In this document: positions 5,940-12,838 of the stretch, in pieces | Layout of the letters: every line of letters begins with the position of its first letter | Numbering within the stretch: the stretch's first letter is position 1 | Made by a program: the position numbers and the translations under genes | Notes under the pieces: model-generated | The model's database searches: none | What the model saw: the letters and a program-made list of their open reading frames with translations, nothing else | What the model was told of the DNA's origin: nothing | Assembly: GCA_964571805.1 (NCBI GenBank) | Contig: CAZNDI010000022.1 | Span: 1-12,838 of the forward strand | Length of the DNA stretch: 12,838 nt | Reading direction: 5' to 3' | Origin: JAUHWS01 sp964571805 | Lineage (GTDB): Bacteria > Patescibacteriota > Gracilibacteria > UM-FILTER-43-11

Positions 5940-6566
5940 TCAAGGCATGTCTACCGGGACAAAATTTCGCTGAACAGAAAGTGTTTTCTTGGGACTAAAG
6001 GCTAATTTTAGATCCATTTTCCAAGTCTTATCATACAAAATAGCCGACCCAAGGGGGATGATTTTATAACTCACAGGAATCACCCCTGCCTTCAAAGAAA
6101 ACGGTGTTGCATCTTTGGACTCGGCCCACCGCTCATAGGCTGCGTTGCAGTCGGTTGTACCCGTAGAGTCCATCGGCTCAAGCTCAAGAAGACGGCCTGC
6201 CTCACCATTAGAACAAAGCGCCCATTCAATACGAGCCTTCCCACTCGCCACATTATAAACCAGAGTTTGATTCGAATCCAAAACACCTTTCGTCTGAGGA
6301 AGACTATTGGTCAAAGTGCCGGTAATGCCCTCATAATTCAACTCCCCAGCCGCCATTTTTAATTGTTCAAAGGTTAAAGATTCCAAATAATCCGCATAAC
6401 TCTCCAGAAAAAGTTGGGCATTTTGCTCCTCCAGCACATTACGTTGTAACGCCGTACTTAAATTGAGCCGTTGAGAAAAAAAGAAAAAAGCAGTGGTGAG
6501 CGAAATGCCGAGGAGAACCGTCCAAATGAGAATCGACCCCTTTGGTTTTTTAGAACTCAGATTCAT
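5940..6566 (-). CDS. PilX/GspK-like minor pilin, 208 aa
   Basis: The N-terminus MNLSSKKPKG^SILIWTVLLGISLTTAFF has a basic leader, a Gly10 cut site and a hydrophobic helix. It lacks Glu at mature position 5 (Trp instead), which is typical of the PilX and GspK type of minor pilin that caps or primes the fibre. The rest is a soluble extracytoplasmic domain with two Cys (CSNGEAG near 117 and TDCNAAYERW near 139) that could pair. Its ATG overlaps the stop of the preceding PilW-like gene as ATGA, so the two are translationally coupled. I infer the role from the prepilin start and gene order (PilV-PilW-PilX); the domain itself is not recognised. Confidence 0.75.
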   Translation of the reverse strand: MNLSSKKPKGSILIWTVLLGISLTTAFFFFSQRLNLSTALQRNVLEEQNAQLFLESYADYLESLTFEQLKMAAGELNYEGITGTLTNSLPQTKGVLDSNQTLVYNVASGKARIEWALCSNGEAGRLLELEPMDSTGTTDCNAAYERWAESKDATPFSLKAGVIPVSYKIIPLGSAILYDKTWKMDLKLAFSPKKTLSVQRNFVPVDMP

Positions 6567-8341
6567 GGTTTTAAAGCGGCATTAAAAATATGGTCTTCAT
6601 AAAGCTTTTCCTCTTCGGAATCAGGGTTTTTTACCGTTTTGAATTTCATCTCAAGCAAATGGCCTTCATTTTTTGACTCAAATTTAAGCTCTTCCACTTT
6701 GAAACCCGTCAAATAATCAAAATCTTTAAACACCGTAGGATACTCTGGATTTTCAGCAAAAACGAGGGCGTTTCCTGACCAGCCTAAGCCTGTGGGATAA
6801 GGGTGATTTTCAGATAAAACAGAAATCAAATCCTCGGAGGTTCCCAACTCACCATCACCAAAGCGAAAGGTATTTTTCTGTGACGCAATAAGCTTTCCTT
6901 CAAGATCATACATTTGAATGAGGACGGGTTTAAAACCTCCTCCCACAGCACTGGTATCAACGTTAGTAAATTTGAATTCTATTTTAGTGCTGGCAGGCAC
7001 TTTGCTTGCCAAAATAACCAAAGTATCAAGAGGATGATGAGCTGCAGCATTCATTAAGAGCGAGAGTACTGAGCCTTTTTTACTTCCTACTTTAAGAACA
7101 TTATTGGCATCATCACCCAACATGATTTCATTGAATTTTTGAGGCGTGAACAAATCAGGCGCTTCAACGGCAATTTTATTCTTTAAAACTAAGCAAGGCT
7201 CTGGCTTACAAGCATTGGTCACGACCGTATCTTCCGTAAGCTTGGTCGAAAGCTGATAATCAAAAATATGCTCCTTAAAAGCCGTTGCCCCAGTGGTCTG
7301 AAAATTATTATTGTCGCTAGTGATAGACTCCAAAACCGCATTATCCAAAGTGGTGTTGGCAGGAAAAACTACTTTGACCTCTTTGATGGCTTTAGCTTCT
7401 TGTGGAGAAGAAAAGGAGAGATCAAAGACCGACAATTTGCCAGGATCCGACACTTTCAAAATACGCCTATTTCCCGTGTCAGCAATATAAAGAGACTCGC
7501 CTGAGCCATCATTTCCAAACACAAGGCCAGTGGGATAACTCAACTGACAATACTGGGCTGTACTGTCACACTTTTTATTCGTCCCCCCACCTGCCACGAT
7601 CGAAACAGAATTGTCAGACAGGAGGATGGCTTTGATTTGATGATTATAGGTATCAGAAACAAACAAATGACCCTTCCCTGCCGAATAATACTCAATGCCT
7701 GTGGGGAAATTTAAATCTGAAATCAAAACTTCAAGATCATTCGAAACGCCTACATTCATTATTTTCAAAACCCGATTGTTCCCCGAATCCGTCACATAAA
7801 GATTTTCTCCGTCATTTGCCAAATCCATGGGGTAACTCAAACCCTCAATTGCAAGCTTCTTATTACAAGAGACCGTGCATTCATAAATAGAATTTTCAAG
7901 AGGGGCGGCCACATAATATTTACCCGCCATTTGTGTGATGCCCGCAGGATGCGACACCGTATTTTTAAAGCTACTGCTTGCCGTATCGCCTTCTTGCCCA
8001 TTGAAAACAAAAAAATCTTTCAGGGCCAAATACCCCTCTGAAAGGCCTAAATAACTGAAGGGAAAATAGGTTTTCTGAGGGTTATTTTTTAAAATCACAA
8101 AACTGCCATCGCCCGAAATGGCTTGCAGAGAATTCCCCTTGATGAATTGCTTCTGGAGTACATTTGAAAAAATAAGTTGATCCAAGGCATTCGAGGTTTT
8201 GGTTCGAGATTCAAACATCGTGCGAAAGCTGTTTGAGAAAAAAGCACTGATCCCCACCATGATGAGGGCTGTGATAGCCACAGAAACAAGAAGTTCTACG
8301 AGACTGAAACCCAACGTTGATTTTATATTTTTAGTTTTCAA
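6563..8341 (-). CDS. PilW-like prepilin fused to an NHL-repeat propeller domain, 592 aa
   Basis: The start MKTKNIKSTLG^FSLVELLVSVAITALIMVG is a prepilin signal with Glu at mature position 5, cut after Gly11. The following helix and region to about residue 120 fit a PilW/GspJ-type minor pilin. From about 130 onward come NHL-type repeats: HPAGITQMAGKYYVAA (131), YPMDLANDGENLYVTDSGNN (170), FPTGIEYY...LFVSDTYNHQI (212) and YPTGLVFG...LYIADTGNRR (269), with another match, YPTGLGWSGNALVFAEN, near 510. NHL repeats build six-bladed propellers that bind proteins, sugars or nucleic acids. At 592 aa it is two to three times the usual minor pilin size. The start codon is TTG: no ATG lies in frame after the upstream stop. 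It begins 12 nt after the PilV-like gene and overlaps the PilX-like gene by 4 nt. It may sit at the pilus tip as an adhesive or receptor module, which is inference. Confidence 0.85.
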   Translation of the reverse strand: MKTKNIKSTLGFSLVELLVSVAITALIMVGISAFFSNSFRTMFESRTKTSNALDQLIFSNVLQKQFIKGNSLQAISGDGSFVILKNNPQKTYFPFSYLGLSEGYLALKDFFVFNGQEGDTASSSFKNTVSHPAGITQMAGKYYVAAPLENSIYECTVSCNKKLAIEGLSYPMDLANDGENLYVTDSGNNRVLKIMNVGVSNDLEVLISDLNFPTGIEYYSAGKGHLFVSDTYNHQIKAILLSDNSVSIVAGGGTNKKCDSTAQYCQLSYPTGLVFGNDGSGESLYIADTGNRRILKVSDPGKLSVFDLSFSSPQEAKAIKEVKVVFPANTTLDNAVLESITSDNNNFQTTGATAFKEHIFDYQLSTKLTEDTVVTNACKPEPCLVLKNKIAVEAPDLFTPQKFNEIMLGDDANNVLKVGSKKGSVLSLLMNAAAHHPLDTLVILASKVPASTKIEFKFTNVDTSAVGGGFKPVLIQMYDLEGKLIASQKNTFRFGDGELGTSEDLISVLSENHPYPTGLGWSGNALVFAENPEYPTVFKDFDYLTGFKVEELKFESKNEGHLLEMKFKTVKNPDSEEEKLYEDHIFNAALKP

Positions 8342-8353
8342 GTTTCAAATAGC

Positions 8354-8767
8354 CTAAAAAATAATGCGTTTGGTGCTCACTTGATGCTCACCCGTACTAT
8401 CCGTCCAAACCACCCTTGAAGTGATCAAGTAAGCGCCGGTAAGTTCATCGGTGAGCTCAAAATGGCGTTCGAACAACCCCTCATCAAGCGTCTCCGCCCC
8501 CTTGGCGATACTATAATCCTCGCCTTTCAGAACTAAATGACAGTTTTTTTCACAAGTTTTAAAGGATTCAGGACCGATGGCTTGGGCAATTTCCATGGCT
8601 TGAGAGGCATAGAATTGAGCTTTTAAGGTATTTTGTTGGGTATTGGTCAGGGCAAGATGGCTGGTTTGTAACTTGAGGACGCCAAAAATAATAATTGTCA
8701 AAAAAAGCATGGCAAAAAGGACTTCAATGAGGGAAAAACCCGCTGTTTTTTTATTTTTTTGCTTCAT
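8354..8767 (-). CDS. PilV/GspI-like minor pilin, 137 aa
   Basis: MKQKNKKTAG^FSLIEVLFAMLFLTIIIFGVLKLQ is a prepilin signal with cut site after Gly10 and Glu at mature position 5. The form GFSLIEVLFAM is typical of PilV/GspI-type minor pilins, which also tend to be short. Two Cys (CEKNC) lie in the middle. A TTG six codons upstream (8785) keeps the frame open, but those residues (LLYYLQ) spoil the short basic leader and the region overlaps a -10 box, so I prefer the ATG at 8767. It is the first gene of the leftward pilus operon, running divergently from pilB. It probably takes part in the tip or priming complex with the PilW- and PilX-like proteins. Confidence 0.82.
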   Translation of the reverse strand: MKQKNKKTAGFSLIEVLFAMLFLTIIIFGVLKLQTSHLALTNTQQNTLKAQFYASQAMEIAQAIGPESFKTCEKNCHLVLKGEDYSIAKGAETLDEGLFERHFELTDELTGAYLITSRVVWTDSTGEHQVSTKRIIF

Positions 8768-8775
8768 TTGCAAAT

Positions 8776-8781
8776 AGTATA
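8776..8781 (-). promoter_or_regulatory. Likely -10 box of the leftward minor pilin operon
   Basis: TATACT on the minus strand is one base from the TATAAT consensus and ends 8 nt before the ATG at 8767, again predicting a leaderless or nearly leaderless transcript. No good -35 hexamer is visible 17-18 nt further upstream (CTGGTA or TCTGGT), which could mean an activator is used or that this is chance. Confidence 0.35.
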
Positions 8782-8811
8782 GCAATTGCTGGCATTTTTA
8801 CCAGATCTCTA

Positions 8812-8840
8812 TTGATTTTTGGGCTTATTTATGATAAAAT
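8812..8840 (+). promoter_or_regulatory. Promoter of the rightward pilB operon
   Basis: TTGATT (8812-8817), exactly 17 nt, then TAAAAT (8835-8840) preceded by TG one base away (extended -10). The predicted start near 8847 leaves a leader of about 36 nt before the pilB ATG at 8883. The leader is AT-rich and has no Shine-Dalgarno sequence. Together with the -10 at 8776 this makes the 8768-8882 gap a divergent control region for both pilus operons. Confidence 0.6.
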
Positions 8841-8882
8841 AAATAGATTATTGAAGTCGCTGTAATAAAATAAAAAATACCA

Positions 8883-10190
8883 ATGTCTCTGCTAGAACTC
8901 CTCCAAAAAAACCAAGGCCCCACCCCCGATGACGCTGAAGTCATCAAAAAAGATAAAGAAGAAGGGGAAATGACTGAAAATAAAGCCTTTAAAAAAGGCC
9001 CTGAAGATTCAGAAATGACCGATTTGGATGAAGAAAATATTCCGACCATGCTGAATGAAATTTTTAGTTCAGCCCTAGAAAAACACGCCAGTGACATCCA
9101 CTTTAAACCGACTGAAAATACCTTTGAAATCTACTTTCGAGTGGATGGCACGATGATCGAACATAAAATCCTCCAAACCAGCTATCACAACCCCTTGATC
9201 GCTCGCATCAAAATCCTTTCTGGATTGCGCATTGATGAGCATCGCCTCCCCCAGGACGGCAAAAGTGGCTTCGAAGGAAAAGATGGCAAAGATGTCGACT
9301 TGCGGGTTTCAGTGTTGCCCACTCAATTTGGAGAAAAAGTAGTGATTCGCTTGCTCGAAAAAAATCCAACCATGGCCCAATTGAGAGACTTGGGGATGCT
9401 GCCAAATATTTTGATGAAAGTAGAACGCCATTTGACAGCCACCTATGGCATGATTTTAGCGGTCGGACCCACGGGCTCAGGAAAATCAACCTCTCTGTTT
9501 TCGATGATTTCCACTTTTGATCCTGAAGCCTATAACATTTCGACCCTAGAAGATCCGATTGAATATAAAATCCCCCATGTGACCCAAACTCAGGTCAATA
9601 CCGAAATTGGCTTTGATTTTCCTGATGGACTGCGCACTTTGGTTCGACAAGATCCTGACATCATCATGGTGGGAGAAATTCGCGATCAAAAGACGGCGGC
9701 CTTAGCCATTGAATCCGCCTTGACGGGGCATTTGGTCTTTTCCACCCTTCATACCAACAGTGCCGTAGGCACGATTCAGCGCCTTTTGAACATGGGCATT
9801 GATCGATTTTTAATCACCGCAGCCATCAAGCTGATCATTTCACAACGATTGGTCCGTAAAATATGCAGTCATTGCCGGGAAAGTTATGCCGTACCTGTCA
9901 AATATTATGATCTTTTTGAAGGAACCGACATGCATCCCAAAGAAGCGTTTCTGTACCGTTCAAAGGGATGTGAAGTATGCAATCAGACGGGTTACAAAGG
10001 ACGAATTGGTCTATTTGAAGTCTTAGAAATGTCCTCTGCCATAGAAACGCTCATCATCAACAATGCGCCTGCGAGTGAAATTGAAGCTCAAGCCGTGAGC
10101 GAAGGGATGATTTTGCTCAGAAAAGATGCGCTTTATAAAGCCGCCACAGGCGACATTACGATTGAGGAAGCCATAAGAGCCATGGCTTAA
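8883..10190 (+). CDS. pilB: Type IV pilus / type II secretion assembly ATPase (PilB/GspE family)
   Basis: This cytosolic hexameric ATPase drives pilin polymerisation by acting on the PilC platform. All family motifs are present: Walker A GPTGSGKS at residues 195-202, Asp box STLEDPIEY at 220-228, Walker B region RQDPDIIMVGEIRD at 255-268, and His box TGHLVFSTLHT at 281-291. The zinc-binding tetracysteine is C328-x2-C331 and C363-x2-C366, followed by GYKGRIGLFEV. The tetracysteine marks an assembly (PilB/GspE) and not a retraction (PilT) ATPase. At 435 aa it lacks the large N-terminal MshEN/N1 domain of standard PilB; only a charged Glu/Lys-rich segment of about 50 residues precedes the N2 domain (from about 52). 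This short form may interact differently with the inner-membrane complex. It starts the operon with the GspH-like and pilC genes. Confidence 0.95.
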   Translation: MSLLELLQKNQGPTPDDAEVIKKDKEEGEMTENKAFKKGPEDSEMTDLDEENIPTMLNEIFSSALEKHASDIHFKPTENTFEIYFRVDGTMIEHKILQTSYHNPLIARIKILSGLRIDEHRLPQDGKSGFEGKDGKDVDLRVSVLPTQFGEKVVIRLLEKNPTMAQLRDLGMLPNILMKVERHLTATYGMILAVGPTGSGKSTSLFSMISTFDPEAYNISTLEDPIEYKIPHVTQTQVNTEIGFDFPDGLRTLVRQDPDIIMVGEIRDQKTAALAIESALTGHLVFSTLHTNSAVGTIQRLLNMGIDRFLITAAIKLIISQRLVRKICSHCRESYAVPVKYYDLFEGTDMHPKEAFLYRSKGCEVCNQTGYKGRIGLFEVLEMSSAIETLIINNAPASEIEAQAVSEGMILLRKDALYKAATGDITIEEAIRAMA

Positions 10191-10198
10191 TTTTTTAA

Positions 10199-10900
10199 AT
10201 GATGAAGATAAAAAATTCAACAATAAGAGGCTTCACTTTGCTAGAGATCATGGTTGTCGTGGCCATCATTTCTATCATGACCACCTCTATGGTGCTTGGA
10301 TTCAGTTCATTTGGAAAGACCATTCAAATAAGAGAAACAGCCGGCACGATTGAAGATTTGATCAAAAAACTAGAATTAGAAATCACTCAAGGGAATGGCC
10401 AAAAAACACATCTTTATTTTGAAAAAAACTTTTTAATAGCCAAAACAGAAAATGAAAATAGCAACCTCAAACTCAAGTACAAAGGCTTAGGCGTAGAAGG
10501 TTGCGAAGAGAACGAAATCGCTTTGGAAATTGGAGAAGGAGAGAAAGTGGTCTATCTCATCAAAAAAGATGCTCAGAAAAATAATTTGGAAATCACGGTC
10601 CAAAATGCCAATGAAATCAAATGCATCTCAGACTTTCAAAAATCCAAGGAATTGGAATGGGAGTATAAGACTAATTTTAATACTTCAACGTCTGATTCCA
10701 TCCGGTTTATTCATTTCAATCTCAATCGCACAGATTTTTCCAATCCCATTGAAATCAATGAAGGGACTGAATACAGCTTGGAAATAAATGCGCCTTACGG
10801 CAAAAAACTATTCTACAAAAAAGACCTTCCAGACCCTGGACCTCTTCCGTTGATCATTAAGGATACAGAAGGAAATGAAGAGGTCATCACCATCGATTAA
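10199..10900 (+). CDS. GspH/FimT-like pseudopilin, 233 aa
   Basis: MMKIKNSTIRG^FTLLEIMVVVAIISIMTTSMVLGFSSF is a prepilin signal cut after Gly11, with Glu at mature position 5. The GFTLLEIMVVVAI form and the position between pilB and pilC suggest a GspH/FimT-type minor pilin. The soluble part is long for a FimT and Lys/Glu/Asn-rich, with Cys102 and Cys142 as possible disulphide partners and no domain I recognise. Two adjacent ATGs (10199, 10202) could start it. It begins 8 nt after the pilB stop and ends 16 nt before pilC, so it belongs to the same transcript. It would join the fibre as a minor subunit, possibly at the tip. Confidence 0.85.
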   Translation: MMKIKNSTIRGFTLLEIMVVVAIISIMTTSMVLGFSSFGKTIQIRETAGTIEDLIKKLELEITQGNGQKTHLYFEKNFLIAKTENENSNLKLKYKGLGVEGCEENEIALEIGEGEKVVYLIKKDAQKNNLEITVQNANEIKCISDFQKSKELEWEYKTNFNTSTSDSIRFIHFNLNRTDFSNPIEINEGTEYSLEINAPYGKKLFYKKDLPDPGPLPLIIKDTEGNEEVITID

Positions 10901-10916
10901 GAACTAATCATTAAAC

Positions 10917-12114
10917 ATGCAAACTTCAACTCTACAAATGCCCTCTGGTAACGGAGGTGGACTCGTGGACGCTCATACCCAGGAAATGATGGAGAAAAAA
11001 GAGCGGGCCAAAAATAATCATTTACCTTTTGGCTTGAGGCACCTTAGATTTTCTAACAAAACTCGCCTTTGTTTTTATGATGAATTGGGAACATTGGTAG
11101 GTTCAGGAGTGTCTTTAATCGATGCCCTTTCGCTGATTCAAGCTCAAGAACGGAATAAAACCATCAAGCAACTTTATGGCCAACTGATTCACGACATCAA
11201 CGGAGGATTGAGCCTGTCTGATTCTATGAAGTTTTTCCCGCATATTTTCCCCAAAATGCAATGTGCTCTGATTGAAGCTGCTGAAGCCAGCGGAAATATG
11301 AAGGATGTTCTGACTGAATTGGTGGAAGAAATGGAGGATAGTCAAGATTTTTTACGAAAAATCACAGGAGCCATGGTTTACCCCATCATTTTAATTTTCC
11401 TTGCTCTGAGCTTAGTGATCGGAATGATGGTTTTCGTGATTCCAAAAATAGCCACCATGTACGAACAAGCCGACGTGAGCCTGCCCGCCCTAACCCAAAC
11501 CGTGATCAATATCAGTGATTTTATGGTTGCGAAGTGGCCCATTCTGTTAGCTTCGATTATGGGAGGAGGAGCATTGCTTTATATTTTCTTTGCAAAGCTA
11601 AAAGTGGGGCGTCTTTTGGGAGAAAAGATAGTCGGAATTCTTCCGATTGGGGGGCGATTGGCCAAAGAAAAGAATATCATGATGATTGCCTCAAGCATGG
11701 CCATGTTGATGAAAAGTGGGGTGCTGATCACTCAAGCTTTTGCGATCACCAAGAATACGGTCAACAATCTTCACTATCAAGACGCTTTAGAAAAAATTAG
11801 ACAAGGGGTGGTCGTGGGCAAGGAAGTGAGCCAAATGATGGGACTAGAGGATATTCGAGCCCAAAAATTTAAAGAACACCCTCTTTTTCCGCTTCAAGTG
11901 GCTCAACTGATTCACATTGGAGAAACCACGGGGAATATTGCCGTGATGTTTGGAAAAATCAAAAAAAAACTATCACAAGAGTATCGATTATTCACTCCGT
12001 AATATTTCGACGTTGGTGGAACCCATTATGATTTTCGTCGTCGCAGCCCTCGTCGGATCAATTCTGATGGCCGTGATGTTGCCCTTCTTTTATATCGGAA
12101 CAACGATTAGCTAA
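10917..12114 (+). CDS. pilC: Type IV pilus platform protein PilC/GspF, split by a +1 frameshift near its 3' end
   Basis: PilC is the polytopic inner-membrane platform on which PilB acts. Two GspF domains are visible: residues about 47-170, starting FYDELGTLVGSGVSLIDAL, with helices at 154-175 and about 205-225; and a second from about 250, with AMLMKSGVLITQAF and GETTGNIAVMFGKI. The uninterrupted frame stops at 12000-12002 after 361 aa. The next frame, from about 11970 to the TAA at 12112-12114, encodes DYSLRNISTLVEPIMIFVV and a final hydrophobic helix ending LPFFYIGTTIS, exactly the family's expected C-terminus (usually DYALKNLSSLLEPIMI). Removing one A from the A9 tract (11961-11969) joins them as KIKKNYHKSIDYSLRN, which fits the family better than joining further on. 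The gene is therefore disrupted, rescued by slippage, or miscalled by one base. As written the product lacks its last membrane helix. Confidence 0.9.
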
Positions 12115-12129
12115 AAAGAGAGGGGCAAG

Positions 12130-12158
12130 TTGATTTTTTTGAAAAAATAAGATAAGTT
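12130..12158 (+). promoter_or_regulatory. Possible promoter of the 12165-12838 gene pair
   Basis: TTGATT (12130-12135), 17 nt, TAAGTT (12153-12158), then 6 nt to the ATG at 12165. The -35 and spacer length are the same as at 8812 and, on the other strand, at 4384. It predicts a leaderless mRNA. It lies in the 50-nt gap after pilC, where no terminator hairpin is visible, so pilC read-through is also possible. Confidence 0.45.
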
Positions 12159-12164
12159 AGGCGT

Positions 12165-12317
12165 ATGAAGACTCAAAAAAATAGCACCATCGTTGTAGAC
12201 AAAGAAGAGTATGAAGCTCTAGTCCAAGCTGTTCAAGTCACTCAAGAATATCTCCAAGGAAAATCTCAAGGATTTAGTTCTCCCGAAGAATTAATTGAAA
12301 ACTTAAAGAAGTTATAA
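12165..12317 (+). CDS. Small hypothetical protein, 50 aa, possibly antitoxin-like
   Basis: The protein begins MKTQKNSTIVVDKEEYEALVQ and ends FSSPEELIENLKKL. The phrase 'VVDKEEYEALVQAVQ' resembles the C-terminal helix start of Phd/YefM-type antitoxins (often VSxEEYEALLETL), and small proteins of this kind are common in such genomes. However, the N-terminal DNA-binding part of Phd is missing and no toxin gene follows, so the antitoxin idea is weak. It is mostly helical and charged, with no membrane segment. A promoter-like pair ends 6 nt before its ATG. Its TAA is 9 nt before the TTG start of the methyltransferase and in the same frame, so the two are probably co-transcribed. Confidence 0.6.
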   Translation: MKTQKNSTIVVDKEEYEALVQAVQVTQEYLQGKSQGFSSPEELIENLKKL

Positions 12318-12326
12318 TGTTTAATA

Positions 12327-12838
12327 TTGAATGAAAAGGTAAAAAAAATCACCTCTCAAGTCAAAGCTTCCTATTCAGCCATAGCCTCAGAATTCAATGA
12401 AACCCGGAAGCAACAGTGGCCCGAATTTGAGCATTTTTTGAGCTATGTGAATGAACATAGTAAAGTGCTGGATTTAGGATGTGGTAATGGAAGGCTCTAC
12501 GAGCTTTTGAAGGAGAGAAAAGTCGATTATTTAGGCCTCGATCACAATACGGAACTACTTAAAAAAGCGAAGGAAAATTCTCCTGAAGCCACCTTTAAAG
12601 TGATGGATATGGTTGAATTGAAATTGGACAAGGAAAGCTTTGATAACATTTTTTGCATCGCCGCCTTCCATCACATCCCCACAGAAGTAATGCGGAAAAA
12701 AGTGCTATTGGACTTGCATAAAAGTTTAAAAAAAGATGGCGTGTTGATTGTGACCACGTGGAATCTATTTCAAAAGAAGTACTGGGGGGAATTATTCAAA
12801 TCAATCTTCAAGTCTATTTTTACCCTCGGCAGAAATGG
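12327..12838 (+). CDS. SAM-dependent class I methyltransferase, TRM9/ALKBH8-like (3' end outside window)
   Basis: The frame is open from TTG at 12327 to the window end, 170 codons. No ATG or GTG lies near the front in this frame; the ATG at 12331 is out of frame and stops after three codons. TTG giving MNEKVKKITSQVKASYSAIA is the only reasonable start. Motif I is VLDLGCGNGR (47-56), the acidic end of strand 2 is LGLDHN (Asp72), and IAAFHHIPTEVMRKKVLLDLHKSLKKDGVLIVTTWN covers motifs post-II and III in outline. The opening YSAIASEFNETRKQQWPEFEHFL and the HHIPT stretch resemble TRM9/ALKBH8-type enzymes, which methylate carboxymethyluridine at tRNA position 34. Without the C-terminus it could also be a general type-11 methyltransferase. 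It lies outside the pilus function. Confidence 0.85.
   Translation, partial: MNEKVKKITSQVKASYSAIASEFNETRKQQWPEFEHFLSYVNEHSKVLDLGCGNGRLYELLKERKVDYLGLDHNTELLKKAKENSPEATFKVMDMVELKLDKESFDNIFCIAAFHHIPTEVMRKKVLLDLHKSLKKDGVLIVTTWNLFQKKYWGELFKSIFKSIFTLGRN

Noticed and set aside
3370..6566. Reassignment of UGA to glycine, as in some Patescibacteria relatives
   Set aside because: UGA is used as a normal stop at the ends of the fic, PilW-like and PilX-like genes, and no long frame is interrupted by an internal UGA.
8825..9097. Minus-strand frame overlapping the pilB promoter and 5' end
   Set aside because: Ser-rich shadow of the pilB coding strand with no support of its own.
10896..10910. Small GATTA...TAATC inverted repeat between the GspH-like gene and pilC
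   Set aside because: A five-base AT-rich stem with no T tract; too weak to call a terminator inside a closely spaced operon.
12318..12350. ATG at 12318 or 12331 as the methyltransferase start
   Set aside because: Both are out of frame with the methyltransferase; the 12331 frame stops after three codons. TTG at 12327 is in frame and gives a sensible N-terminus.

Overview
The window looks like a piece of chromosome from a small-genome, AT-rich bacterium, most likely a member of the Patescibacteria (Candidate Phyla Radiation). The main clue is the pilin, whose mature N-terminus runs into a KARDSRR...IQSVLELYHIENNSEYP-like stretch that is characteristic of that group. Other clues are lipoproteins with unrecognised domains, stops of all three kinds (so the standard bacterial code), and almost no Shine-Dalgarno sequences. 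The finer taxonomic placement is inference.

Layout. Positions 1-455 hold the 3' part of a dihydropteroate synthase gene (folP), followed by an unrecognised acidic protein (491-997) and a perfect palindromic terminator (1031-1064). A decayed copy of the gltX 3' end (1072-1150, minus) lies just beyond it. A plus-strand lipoprotein gene (1263-1823) follows and converges on gltX through a second 34-nt perfect palindrome (1836-1869). On the minus strand, fic (4350-3373) overlaps gltX (3376-1877) by 4 nt, so the two are translationally linked. In front of fic lies the most unusual non-coding element of the window: four diverged tandem copies of a ~60-bp unit. Each copy pairs a promoter/start-codon layout with an inverted repeat. 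Upstream of that is a cyclophilin-type peptidyl-prolyl isomerase lipoprotein (5303-4611).

From about 5331 to 12114 the window is a type IV pilus / pseudopilus locus arranged around a divergent promoter region near 8768-8882. Leftward run PilV-like, PilW-like (fused to an NHL-repeat propeller), PilX/GspK-like and pilin genes. Rightward run the assembly ATPase pilB, a GspH/FimT-like pseudopilin and the platform protein pilC. pilC is split by a +1 frameshift, probably in an A9 tract, which removes its last membrane helix. The window ends with a 50-residue protein of uncertain, possibly antitoxin-like, character and the first 170 codons of a TRM9/ALKBH8-like SAM methyltransferase.

How the genes work together: PilB powers pilin polymerisation through the PilC platform. 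The four prepilin-like proteins, with the GspH-like one, would form the fibre and its tip or priming complex. The surface cyclophilin lies immediately downstream of the pilin gene and could help fold exported proteins. No prepilin peptidase, secretin or PilM/N/O genes are present in the window. Several genes have a recognisable -10 hexamer only 5-10 nt before the start codon, suggesting leaderless transcripts.
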